Of a stretch of 64,000 nt of DNA, positions 9,432 through 17,349 are shown piece by piece. Both the position numbers and the translations under genes were made by a program. Position 1 is the stretch's first letter, and each line of letters opens with the position of its first letter. Under the pieces are notes generated by a model. It worked only from the letters and a program-made list of their open reading frames with translations, made no database searches and was not told the origin of the DNA. Origin of the DNA: Agromyces protaetiae (GTDB taxonomy: Bacteria; Actinomycetota; Actinomycetes; Actinomycetales; Microbacteriaceae); NCBI RefSeq assembly GCF_030866785.1, contig NZ_CP133018.1, positions 3,782,001 through 3,846,000 on the forward strand, read 5' to 3'.

Positions 9432-9597
9432 AGTGGCTACTTAATGACTACATATTCGAGCGCACAGTGACTCACCACGGCTCACGCTCCCGCGGAATCT
9501 CAACGATGTGAGCCCCAGTGAGCCGCCGTGAACCACCACTTGGTAACTTCTGCTTCCCAAGCAGACAGCGCGGGTTCGATTCCCGTCATCGGCTCCA
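9432..9597 (+). repeat. Island direct repeat, left copy, ending in tRNA-Gly(CCC) 3' part (att-like)
   Basis: This 166-bp block matches 21268-21433 with 12 mismatches and no gap. Its last 50 bp or so reads as the 3' part of a tRNA-Gly: anticodon arm TTCTGCTTCCCAAGCAGA with CCC, T-arm GCGGGTTCGATTCCCGT, and acceptor end ending in CCA. The 5' part (D-arm and 5' acceptor strand) is missing and replaced by other sequence, so this is not a working tRNA gene. It has the structure of an att site formed by integration at a tRNA 3' end. The first 110 bp is shared too, which suggests tandem related elements. Confidence 0.8.
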
Positions 9598-9931
9598 ATT
9601 GTGGGGTTGCGGGGTGTTCAACCCTTTCGCGAAACGCTCGCCGATCGGCTGTGTAGACGTTCAAGCACGTAATTGATTGCATGGACCGAGCGGAGCATTC
9701 CCGACAGCCGATCCCCGGCTCGGCCCACGATCGCGTCGCGCTCGGCCACGAGCGAATGTTCACCCGTTAGAACGCCGGCCTGATCGAGGCAGATGAACGA
9801 CGCCCCGGGCCCCTTCGAGCAACGGGACGCTCCATCGCCGCAGTTCTCGAGGCGGGCGGATGAATGGGTGACGAAGCACATCTCGGGCGATCCAGGGAGA
9901 CTGTCGCCCTCGACCCAGCTACGCTTCGCTC
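9598..9931. other. Gap inside island, no confident gene
   Basis: No ORF with convincing coding character is seen. A minus-strand frame over 9618-9881 encodes a helical-looking stretch (VAERDAIVGRAGDRLSGML) that could be a remnant of an element gene, but it cannot be identified. No integrase is present next to the att-like repeat, where one would be expected. Confidence 0.4.
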
Positions 9932-10228
9932 ATGTCGGAGTCCACCCGCTTCCCTCACCGCATGCGACCAGATGATGACCAAGTGGTTGCGCGGCTGCTG
10001 AGCGCGTGGGAGGACGCTCGCCTCAAGGTTGAAGTGGCGGCTCCCGCGCTCGACGAGCTTGATGCCGCCATCCGAGCGGCCGGACAGGACGGACTCAATG
10101 CGATGGCAGTCCGGCTGGAGAGTGGAATCGAGTTTGACCTAGCAAGGCACGTCCTGGCTGGCGGCTCCGCGATGATGTATCTCGCCGAGAAGAAGGATCG
10201 CCTGGCCCGAGGCGATCCAGCTCAATAG
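9932..10228 (+). CDS. Hypothetical 98-aa protein
   Basis: Unrecognised acidic helical protein of 98 aa (VAAPALDELDAAIRAAGQDGL). No membrane segment, cysteine motif or signal peptide is seen. There is no ribosome site, but a -10-like TACGCT ends six bases before ATG 9932, which fits leaderless transcription. It converges with and slightly overlaps the 3' end of the truncated relaxase. It may be element cargo. Confidence 0.5.
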   Translation: MSESTRFPHRMRPDDDQVVARLLSAWEDARLKVEVAAPALDELDAAIRAAGQDGLNAMAVRLESGIEFDLARHVLAGGSAMMYLAEKKDRLARGDPAQ

Positions 10229-11424
10229 ATCGTGCGGTCTACCGTTCTCGCGAAGCCGCCCCAGGGAGCCGCGCGCTGGACCCAATCGGCGGAGAGCTCC
10301 TCGAGCGACCGCGCGACCTTTGCTGCCCGCGTCGTCCGGGTCGCGGTGTGCCGCATCCGCCAGATCTCGAACCGTGAGGGCTCCCGCCCGACGCGCTCAC
10401 GGAACGCGTCGATCAGCTCGTCTTTCGTCTGAGCGATCCGTGCGGCGCGCTGCGAGAACTCCTCGAGGAGCGGCAGGTCGATCCCGACGAGCTCCCATTT
10501 GCGGTTGCGCGGCTCGATGCCCGAGGCATCCGCGAACAGTCCGCGGGACTCTTGCGAGTCGGTGAGCTGGTTCGCCTCGATGAACGCCTCGTAGCCGAGC
10601 GGGTCGCGGAGCACCGAGCGCTCCGTCCACTCGAGCCCGAGCCGATTCGAGAGCGCGTCCATGAGTGCCGCGTCGTACGTCTCGGACAGCGTCACGACAT
10701 GCGGCGACAGCGCGTGACGCGAATCAATGGTCCGCCACCGGCCGTCGGCCGCCTTGACACGGTTGGCGATGAGCAGGTGGGTGTGCAGCTGCGGGTCGCC
10801 CTCACGCGAATCCCAGTGGTCGAACGCGGCCGCCACGGCGCCGGTGACCTCGATCTGCGCGACCCCGCCCGAGCCGACCCGGGTCCGGAGCGCGTCACGC
10901 TCCAGGATCGCGAGCGTCTCCTGCAACGCCTGATGATGCGCGGCGCGGATCTGGAACTGCACGGACTCCGGCGCGAGCCCCCAGAGCACGCTCACCGATT
11001 TCGGCGGGTTGAAGACGAGCTCGAACCCCGCCACCGAGGCGGTCGGGGCGCGGGCGGTCTCTTCGGCGGTGATCCTCGCGATCGCGGCCTCGCGCTGCGC
11101 GTCATCGATGCCGGCGTCGATGGCCTCGATGCGAGCGCTGACGCGCTCGGCCAGGGACGTGACGACGACATAGCGGCGCGCCAACAGTTCACCGGTGAGC
11201 GGATGCCTCCCACGGCCGAACAGGTTCGACAGCTCCGCCGGCGTCGCGGACCGCCCTTCGGCGAGCCCGAGTTCGGCAGCGCCGCTGCCGAGCCACCGAC
11301 CAGCCGGCGTGCCCTCGTCCACGTAATAGTCGATGGCGGCGCCAACGCTCGCCTCGTCGGCGACGGTGCTCTGGAAGTAGCGCCACGCGTCCTCGCCCGA
11401 CGCGATCTTGACCATCGAGATCAC
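10222..11424 (-). CDS. MobF-family relaxase, truncated (relaxase domain only)
   Basis: Conjugative relaxase of the TrwC/TraI (MobF) family, which nicks at oriT and leads the strand into the recipient. The 400 residues show the N-terminal tyrosine pair in AAIDYYVDEG (Tyr33-34), GRWLGSGAAELGL, the FNPPKSVSVLWGL strand and the HUH metal site QLHTHLLIANRV. Family members in actinobacteria are usually about 1,000 residues or more with a C-terminal helicase. Here the protein stops straight after the relaxase domain, so mobilisation ability is doubtful. GTG 11424 overlaps the stop of the upstream zinc-finger gene (GTGA), so the two are coupled; ATG 11415 is an alternative. Confidence 0.85.
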   Translation of the reverse strand: MISMVKIASGEDAWRYFQSTVADEASVGAAIDYYVDEGTPAGRWLGSGAAELGLAEGRSATPAELSNLFGRGRHPLTGELLARRYVVVTSLAERVSARIEAIDAGIDDAQREAAIARITAEETARAPTASVAGFELVFNPPKSVSVLWGLAPESVQFQIRAAHHQALQETLAILERDALRTRVGSGGVAQIEVTGAVAAAFDHWDSREGDPQLHTHLLIANRVKAADGRWRTIDSRHALSPHVVTLSETYDAALMDALSNRLGLEWTERSVLRDPLGYEAFIEANQLTDSQESRGLFADASGIEPRNRKWELVGIDLPLLEEFSQRAARIAQTKDELIDAFRERVGREPSRFEIWRMRHTATRTTRAAKVARSLEELSADWVQRAAPWGGFARTVDRTIY

Positions 11425-11921
11425 GCGTCACTCCGGGGCCGACGGCGCTCACGCGACGCGTAGGCGCGACACGTCGATGAGCAGTACTGCTTGCCGGCAC
11501 GACGGGCTTCGATCATGTCGCCGCAGTGCAGGCATCGCGACCGGCGGGGCGCAGTCACCTGGTTCTGGTCGCGCCATGAGCGGGTGCGACCTGCGTCGCG
11601 GCAGAAGCGGTGTCGCGGGTGGGATGGGGCGAAGATCGCCAGGCAGCCCTCGCACTGGCGAAGCATTGATGTCGCGACAGTCGCGCCATGTCGGTGTCGC
11701 CGACGACGCGTCGCGACGCGACATTCCTCGGAGCAGTGCTCGACGAGTCGCGATCCGGAGCTGAAGCGTGCACCGCACTCGCGACACCGCGCCACCCATC
11801 GACGGTGACCGACACGACGTGGCGCGGCGTCCGGCCGTGCGAGCTGCTCGATGGCGCGGCGCAGCGCCTCGTCGTGAGCGGCGCTTACTTGCGATGGCTG
11901 GGGACGACGGCGATGAGTCAC
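11421..11921 (-). CDS. Small protein with three zinc-binding cysteine clusters
   Basis: A basic 166-aa protein with three Cys4-like pairs: CRECGARF with HCSEEC, CEGC with RFC, and CLHCGD with YCSSTC. Each resembles an FCS or zinc-ribbon knuckle, so nucleic-acid binding is likely. It lies directly upstream of and coupled to the MobF relaxase. An accessory or regulatory role in transfer is inferred from position only. GTG 11921 is the only plausible start in frame. Confidence 0.65.
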   Translation of the reverse strand: MTHRRRPQPSQVSAAHDEALRRAIEQLARPDAAPRRVGHRRWVARCRECGARFSSGSRLVEHCSEECRVATRRRRHRHGATVATSMLRQCEGCLAIFAPSHPRHRFCRDAGRTRSWRDQNQVTAPRRSRCLHCGDMIEARRAGKQYCSSTCRAYASRERRRPRSDA

Positions 11922-11997
11922 ACCTCTGTGATGGTCCGCTGTGCGCGCTCGTCACGCGGCGCTGCCGCGGTCGCCAGGCCGAGATAGGCTCCGCCGC

Positions 11998-12150
11998 ATG
12001 GACGAGCTACCCGCAACAGATCCGGATTGTCCGTCCTGCGGGACCCGATGTCACCCCGTCGGCGGAACATGGGTATGTCGACGCTGCGAGATCAGCGTCC
12101 TCGGCCGTGAGGCTCCTCATCGGAACTCGCGTCGCCGACTTGACCGTTGA
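11998..12150 (+). CDS. Tiny zinc-ribbon protein
   Basis: A 50-aa protein with a clear CPSCG...CRRCE zinc ribbon in its first half and a basic tail. No ribosome site is visible, but TAGGCT ends six bases before ATG 11998, suggesting a leaderless message. It overlaps the 3' end of the opposite-strand HTH gene by 59 bp. Function is unknown. Confidence 0.45.
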   Translation: MDELPATDPDCPSCGTRCHPVGGTWVCRRCEISVLGREAPHRNSRRRLDR

Positions 12151-12382
12151 GATCCGCTTCGGCCCGCGCAACGATTGCCGATGCTTCGAGGTTGAGCGAC
12201 ACCGCCATCCGGTAGAGCGCCCCGATGGGAACATCCTGCTCGTCGTACAGATACCGAGCCAGCGTGCTGCGATTGAACTCGCCTCGACGAGCCAGCTCAT
12301 CCACCGTGAGTCGTTGCTGTTCGCGCTCGGTCCGAACGATGCCCATGACCGTTCGCGTGAACGCAGCGCCTCGCGCATACAT
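12092..12382 (-). CDS. Small XRE-type HTH protein
   Basis: A 96-aa protein with a helix-turn-helix of the phage-repressor (XRE/Cro) type: LTVDELARRGEFNRSTLARY followed by IGALYRMAVSLNLEASAIV. The frame is open further upstream, but that part runs antisense to TetR and has no coding logic, so ATG 12382 is chosen. It is divergent from the TetR gene across 66 bp that hold a dyad (12399-12434). It is a candidate local repressor of the island. Confidence 0.7.
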   Translation of the reverse strand: MYARGAAFTRTVMGIVRTEREQQRLTVDELARRGEFNRSTLARYLYDEQDVPIGALYRMAVSLNLEASAIVARAEADLNGQVGDASSDEEPHGRGR

Positions 12383-12398
12383 GCGAAGTACTTTACCC

Positions 12399-12434
12399 GT
12401 CCAGAATCCAGTATTGTAATCCCAGATTCGGGAC
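12399..12434. promoter_or_regulatory. Dyad operator between HTH and TetR genes
   Basis: GTCCAGAATC (12399-12408) and GATTCGGGAC (12425-12434) form an inverted repeat with one mismatch per 10-bp arm and a 16-bp centre. It lies in the divergent promoter gap and is a plausible TetR or HTH binding site. Confidence 0.5.
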
Positions 12435-12448
12435 TGTACGATCCCGAC

Positions 12449-13096
12449 ATGGGGACTGAGGAACCAGCGGAGCGACGGCGCCGGCAGGTGCGCAGCCAAC
12501 GGACCCACGAGCGCCTCCTCCACGCCGCCGCGGTGGAGTTCGAGCGATTCGGGTACGAGAACTCGTCGATGGCGCGCCTTTCCAAGGAAGCAGGCGTCAC
12601 GACCGGAGCCGCGTACAACCATTTCCCCTCGAAATGGGCGATCGCGGAAGAAATCCTGGGCCGCCAACGACTCCGTGTCCGAGAAGTCGCCGCGAACGTA
12701 AAGACCGCACTCCCAGGCGCCTTCGAACGGCTGCTGTGCTTCTCGGCGGACCTCTCAGAGCTCCTCATGCAGGACCCCGGCGTGCGTGCGAGTGTTCAGC
12801 TGTCAATGGAACCGGCGCTACCCGTCGCCACCCCCGCATGGCGCGAATGGGCCGATCTCGCCGATGAGCTCGCCGCCACCGCACCCGATGGCGCTGACGC
12901 GCTCCGGGTGACCGACCGACTGGGCTCGCTCACCGTCAGCCTCATCGTGAGCGCGTGGCTGCTCACTCGAGACCAGGACGAAGAAGCCTTCGACGCACTC
13001 CTGCAACCGCTGTGGAATGCGCTCGTCACCGGGCTCGTCAGGTCGGATGGTGAGGTGTCCGCGTTAGCGTCCGTCGAGACGATCTTCGGACGATAG
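12449..13096 (+). CDS. TetR-family regulator (butyrolactone-receptor-like)
   Basis: A 215-aa TetR protein. The N-terminal HTH (SMARLSKEAGVTTGAAYNHF) is close to the ArpA/ScbR-type pattern, and the C-terminal half matches those receptors in outline (AFERLLCFSADLSELL, LDALLQPLWNALVTGL-like end). ATG 12449 is selected although the frame is open upstream. No strong ribosome site is seen. A hairpin CGCGTT/AACGCG at 13117-13138 may be its terminator. A second copy lacking the HTH lies at 18480-18941, and both are followed by the same 3' flank. The ligand is unknown. Confidence 0.8.
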   Translation: MGTEEPAERRRRQVRSQRTHERLLHAAAVEFERFGYENSSMARLSKEAGVTTGAAYNHFPSKWAIAEEILGRQRLRVREVAANVKTALPGAFERLLCFSADLSELLMQDPGVRASVQLSMEPALPVATPAWREWADLADELAATAPDGADALRVTDRLGSLTVSLIVSAWLLTRDQDEEAFDALLQPLWNALVTGLVRSDGEVSALASVETIFGR

Positions 13097-13151
13097 CGAC
13101 AGGGCCGCGTTACCGGCGCGTTTCGCTTTCGCAACGCGGCTGACCTCAAGT

Positions 13152-13165
13152 GCCAGACGTGTTCG
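13152..13165 (+). repeat. 14-bp repeat, copy 1
   Basis: GCCAGACGTGTTCG, found again at 18990-19003 and 23415-23428. Copies 1 and 2 follow a TetR gene or remnant and sit just before the 3' end of a minus-strand Rhs tip/immunity pair. It could be a recombination or cassette-boundary sequence. Confidence 0.5.
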
Positions 13166-13275
13166 GACTCATCGCCCGCGTGGCTCGCTCTCGTCACCAG
13201 CCTTGCGCACTCATCGACGGTCGCCAACGCTCCTTTCTGGTGATCGCCATGCGCTCGAATGTGGGTGTGCGGGCT

Positions 13276-13704
13276 TCACGTGGCCTCATCAGAGGGTCCG
13301 TCGGAGGATTCGTACCGCGCCGCGTACCACCCGAATGCGCCAGAAGACACGAGAATGCCCAGAACGCCGAACCATATCGGAGGTGCCTGAAACTCGAACA
13401 CCCACCACGACGCATATGCGATCGGCACTCCCCCAAGAGCGGCAATCGCCGCAACGATGGCCGCCCGCGGTCGCCTCTCAAGATGCTGGAACCGCGGCCT
13501 CAGAATCAGCCATACGATCACAACCGCTTCAGCCGCCAGGAAGAACGCGATGAGGTAGAGCGGAGCCAGATAGACCGCGTAGATGCCCATCACGCCATCG
13601 CGGACAAGGTATACGCCTACAACGCCTACCATCAACACACCGGCGAAGGCGAACGCGAAGAACGTGTATGCGCCGAAGGGCATCCAAGAGAGCGAACGGC
13701 GCAT
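13276..13704 (-). CDS. Putative immunity protein A, four-helix membrane protein
   Basis: A 142-aa protein with four hydrophobic segments (starting at about residues 10, 40, 85 and 108). It starts at ATG 13704, sharing one base with the stop of toxin tip A (TAATG). This is the standard toxin-immunity arrangement of Rhs and CDI systems. A membrane immunity protein often guards against a toxin that acts at or crosses the membrane; that is inference. A 93-bp piece covering its 5' end is duplicated exactly at 26383-26475. Confidence 0.6.
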   Translation of the reverse strand: MRRSLSWMPFGAYTFFAFAFAGVLMVGVVGVYLVRDGVMGIYAVYLAPLYLIAFFLAAEAVVIVWLILRPRFQHLERRPRAAIVAAIAALGGVPIAYASWWVFEFQAPPIWFGVLGILVSSGAFGWYAARYESSDGPSDEAT

Positions 13705-14147
13705 TACCCACCACCAGACTCTCTCAGCACCGCGTCACGAAGCCTGACGGCCTGCATGTGCCAGGGAAGGGACGCCCCGCCGTAGTACACCGTCACCGCT
13801 GCGAACACATTGACGTCGGTTGCATTCGCCTCGCGGCGAAGCGCATATCCTTCTTGTCCCAACGTCTCCTGCGCGTCCACGATACTGAACTTGATGGTCG
13901 AGCCGCGCCCGTCGAAGTACGTGTCATCGTCGACCGTGAAGGTCACGCTCGTGGCCGTTGTTGTAACATCCATCCATCCACTTCCGTCGGGAAACGGAAT
14001 CGCACCGATCAGCTCGCACCGGCCTCCATGGGTGAACTCGTCGCATCCAACTTCAAATGGAAAAATCTCGGCCGGCCGATCCTTGAAAACGTCCATGATC
14101 GACTCCGGGGTTTCGCCTTCGAGGCCAAGACCCAAGCCAATCATCAA
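13704..14147 (-). CDS. Rhs tip A: C-terminal toxin domain, frameshifted from the Rhs core
   Basis: A 147-residue frame (CRCELIGAI-like Cys pair, DDDTYFDGRGSTIKFSIVD, ending RDAVLRESGGG) that continues the Rhs A core in another frame. The core frame reads YDYVIDDWLG and then runs off into Arg-rich noise; removing one G from the GGG at 14131-14133 (CCC on the plus strand) joins it smoothly to LGLEGETPESIMDVF. So one toxin tip of about 200 aa appears split by a single base. It may start alone at 14147, but no ribosome site supports that. Toxin activity is inferred from position; I do not recognise the fold. Confidence 0.5.
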   Translation of the reverse strand: MMIGLGLGLEGETPESIMDVFKDRPAEIFPFEVGCDEFTHGGRCELIGAIPFPDGSGWMDVTTTATSVTFTVDDDTYFDGRGSTIKFSIVDAQETLGQEGYALRREANATDVNVFAAVTVYYGGASLPWHMQAVRLRDAVLRESGGG

Positions 14148-15568
14148 TCACGTAGTCGTACGCGGAGATGTATGGCCACGGACGATCCTCGCCCGACCCG
14201 CTACCCGTCGAATCCTCCCAGCTCGTGACCGGAATATCCACCGTGGCGGGCGCCTGATTCTGCTTGGCACGATTGGCGATAGCGCGATCCATGCTGTCGA
14301 AGGTTGCGCTCGAGTAGCCCTGGGGCAGGAGTCCGGTGGGGTCGGTGAACGAGACTGGATTGTTGTGCGCGTAGGCGTAGCCGTTCCACTGTTGCGGGTC
14401 TGTCAGATCGAGGAGTGGGTCGACGCTGATGAATGAGCCGACGAGTTCGTCGTAGTAGCGGGCGCCGATTTGGGTAAGGCCGGTGGATTCGTCGCGGGTC
14501 TTGCCTAGGAACTGCTTGTCTCCGGGCACGGTGTCCTCCCATGAGCCTCCGCGTGTGCCGCCGAAGGGATCCGTGTAGAGCCGGGATACGTTTGACGTGC
14601 GGGGGTGTGCGCCGTTGGAGATGGCGCCGATGGGTGTGCCGTGGTGGTCGTTGACGAGGGAGGTTACGGCGTTGCCCAGTCCGCGGCCGGTTCGCATCGC
14701 CACCGTTTGGCCTGAGAACGAGTAGTACCGCGTAGCTTTCACCGCGCCGCTGTAGGTGAGTGTGATTTCTTGGCTGCCTGCGTAGATCGTGGTGAATCCG
14801 TTGCTGGCACGAACGATTCGGTTGCCGTCGGCGTCGTAAATGTATGAGTCATCGGCAGGCATGCCGTGGAACCCCATACCGGTGGAGCCGATGAGTTCGC
14901 CTTCCGCATCCCAGGTGTAGTCGATGAGGTCGTAAGTGCCCTCGTAGAACACGTTGGCTTTGAAGCTCGTGCGGTTTCCGGCGTCGTCGTAGGCGAACAG
15001 CAACGACATGCCGGCTGCGGACACCGACGTCACGGCGTGCGGACCGGCCGGTCCTGCCCCGTAATCCAGGGTGGCGGTATCACTCCCTCCGTCGTAGTGC
15101 GAGGTCTGGCTGGTGACATTGCCCGCGGGGTCGTACGTGTACCGCAAACCGATGTCGGTGCCGCTGATCTGTTCACGGTCGAGGCTGATGCTCGATAACC
15201 GCTTCGTGCCGTGTTCGTAGCCGTAGGTCACGACGGCGCCGTACGTGTTGCCGAGGTCGGTGCTCATGAGTCGGCCGTCGGCGGCGAACCGGGAGGACGC
15301 GACGTAGGTGCCCCACCCGAATCCGCCGCTGGTCCAAGACGGCGTCGATGATGTTTCGTCGTAGACCGTGGTCACGGTCTCCGCACCGAGGATCGTTTTG
15401 CCCTCGGGCGTTCCGTCGGCCTCGATCACGGCCGGATGCGTCACACTGGCCTGTTCTCCCGGACGAGTGAGCAGCACAGCAGTTGCTGCATACGTCGGCC
15501 CGGGCGGAGGTACCGCTGATGCGCCCGCCAGTGGGAGCGCCGACTGACGAAGAAGCAGTTGCTGGGAC
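14053..15568 (-). pseudogene. Rhs A: displaced YD-repeat core end
   Basis: A fragment of about 500 residues of an Rhs/YD-repeat shell protein. YD repeats are visible (YTYDPAGNVTSQTSHYDGG, FAYDDAGNRTSFKAN, YIYDADGNRIVRASNG), then the conserved core end (GARYYDELVGSFISVDPLLD, QQWNGYAYAHNNPVSFTDPTG) that marks the tip boundary. No real start exists: the frame opens at a stop near 15570, just after immunity gene B. The core is the longest copy in the array. It is a displaced cassette rather than a working toxin gene, and also carries the frameshift near 14132. Confidence 0.8.
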
Positions 15569-15617
15569 TACTGCCGACCGCCCGCCGGCCCGGCTTGCGC
15601 GTCCGCTCAGCCCGTAC

Positions 15618-15920
15618 TCAATCCGACTCTTTGCGCATGTAAACCCACTCTTCCCCGATGTCGAGGTCACGCGAAACAGGTACGGGCAGCCACACGCACG
15701 TGGCATCAACTGAAACCGAGTCCTCGAAGTCGGCGATCACGTACGTCTCTGCCAAGGAGACGTTCTCATGATCGTCCTCGCTCGGATCGTTCTCGAACAT
15801 GAATCGCAGGCGAATGTTCGGCTCTTGAGCCGCGACCGCCACGGCGCGCAGGTTTGGGGTGACCAGATCCCACATGGCCCTCTGAACAGAGAGAAGAACT
15901 CGTACGCGGAAGCTCATCAT
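15618..15920 (-). CDS. Putative immunity protein B
   Basis: A 100-aa acidic protein that starts at ATG 15920 overlapping the stop of tip B (ATGA). It is homologous along its length to immunity protein D at 24413-24700 (IRLRFMFENDPSEDD, LAETYVIADFEDSV, WVYMRKESD). Both follow Ntox50-type tips, so each should neutralise that nuclease; this follows from family logic, not direct proof. The gene is intact although its toxin is broken. Confidence 0.65.
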   Translation of the reverse strand: MMSFRVRVLLSVQRAMWDLVTPNLRAVAVAAQEPNIRLRFMFENDPSEDDHENVSLAETYVIADFEDSVSVDATCVWLPVPVSRDLDIGEEWVYMRKESD

Positions 15921-16790
15921 CCGCCGGGCCTACTCGGAACCACGTGAATCCCCTTCTTTCCGTAGTGAATAATCCCTCTAGTTGTGGGTGTGATCATTCC
16001 GGTACTTTGATCGACGAACTGTCCAATCTGTTCGCGAAAGTCGACCCGCTCCTTGTAACCCGGCTGACCAACAGGAATGCGGCCAGCCTGTGCGCCTGTC
16101 CCAGACTGTCGGCCGAGGACTCGAGGGTCAGCTGTCAACATACTGCGACCCACGGTGTAGTTGTTATGACCAGGGAAGTGCTTTTCCTGCTAGCCCCAAT
16201 TTACGGCTGGCGCGCAAACGGATCTCCGTTGACCATCTCGCTCGCGTCAAGGGTGCGATCAGCCGATTCTTCCCAGTCGGAGCAATCCAGCACGATGGGC
16301 GGACAGCCGTCCATGTCTGGCGGAGCCGGCGTGCTCCGTTCACCTAGCGCCTGTTCCCAAAGCCAAGCAGCCTGCCGACTGCGCCCCACGTTATTTCAGT
16401 GAGCCACGAGGCTCCTCCGGTCGCAGCGAGCGGGACCGCAACGACGCTCGCATCAGCCACCGGAAGATCTACCGTGGCGGGCGCCTGTTTGTGCTTGGCA
16501 CGGTCGGCCATGGCGCGATCCATACTGTCGAAGGTTGCGCTCGAGTAGCCCTGGGGCAGAAGTCCCGTGGGGACGGTGAACGAGACTGGATTGTTGTGCG
16601 CGTACGCGTACCCGTTCCACTGTTGCGGGTCGGCGAGGTCGAGGAGTGGGTCGACGCTGATGAATGAGCCGACGAGTTCGTCGTAGTAGCGGGCGCCGAT
16701 TTGGGTAAGGCCGGTGGATTCGTCGCGGGTCTTGCCTAGGAATTGCTTGTCTCGGGGCACGGTGTTGGCCTGGGAGCTTCCGCGTACGCC
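15917..16790 (-). pseudogene. Rhs tip B: broken Ntox50-type toxin cassette
   Basis: Rhs core end (FLGKTRDESTGLTQIGARYY, AHNNPVSFTVPTGLLPQG) followed by the same linker and Ntox50-like tip as cassette D. Compared with D it has lost about 75 bp near 16347 and gained 2 bp near 16212 (GGCGCGCAAA versus GGCGCAAA), so the frame is broken at least twice. The C-terminal toxin part survives in frame at 15917-16153 (GIIHYGKKGIHVVPSRPG). The boundary DPTG has changed to VPTG. The upstream junction, about 16760-16920, is with unrelated sequence. Confidence 0.75.
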
Positions 16791-16917
16791 GCGTTCGCGC
16801 TTCGGCCTTGTTTCCGATACGGGCGAGTCCCGCCCTTTGGGAGCGAACACGTGCCCTCGCGATGGCGCCAGTCGTAGCCACAATGGGAGCGCGGGCACGG
16901 GCCGTGTCAATGTGACC

Positions 16918-17349
16918 TTACCCATCGTCTCTCATGAGAAAGCGGCGCTCCCCCTCGTCTGGATGACCGATGTAGTCGGCAAGCAACAGTGTGAAACCCG
17001 ACCGTTCAGCGAGGAATTCTGCACCCGGAGTGTTCCTACCGTCGTCGATCACAAGCAGCACCGCCCCCCCCACAAGACTCCAGCGCCCTGTGCCCGAGCC
17101 CACTTCCATGCCGCGGGACTGCAGGTCGACGGCGGCGGCTGTCCCGTCAGAATGCAACACCAGAGACTCGCTGGGATCCTCCTCGGACACCCAGGCCCCC
17201 ACGACGTCCGCTTCCGTCACAGGACGCAGAGAGGCCCATATATGGACTCCCGCGAAAATGAGGGCTGCCACGAACACAGTTGCAGCGACGATCCCCACAC
17301 CGATAGCAACCGCACCGATGACCCTCTGCTTGCGAGATTCCGTTCTCAT
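16918..17349 (-). CDS. Putative immunity protein C, membrane-anchored
   Basis: A 143-aa protein with one N-terminal membrane helix (about residues 10-35) followed by a small beta-rich domain (ADVVGAWVSEEDPSESLVLH, GTGRWSLVGGAVLLVI) that resembles lipocalin-like single-domain lipoproteins of actinobacteria. ATG 17349 shares a base with the stop of tip C (TAATG). Position and architecture fit an immunity protein facing the outside; the partner is tip C. Confidence 0.65.
   Translation of the reverse strand: MRTESRKQRVIGAVAIGVGIVAATVFVAALIFAGVHIWASLRPVTEADVVGAWVSEEDPSESLVLHSDGTAAAVDLQSRGMEVGSGTGRWSLVGGAVLLVIDDGRNTPGAEFLAERSGFTLLLADYIGHPDEGERRFLMRDDG

Noticed and set aside
9539..9597. Working tRNA-Gly gene
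   Set aside because: The D-arm and 5' acceptor strand are absent, so only the 3' part exists; the same holds for 21375-21433.
12449..12667. Longer form of the minus-strand HTH protein starting at 12667
   Set aside because: The extra part is antisense to TetR and has no HTH-family logic; ATG 12382 is adequate.
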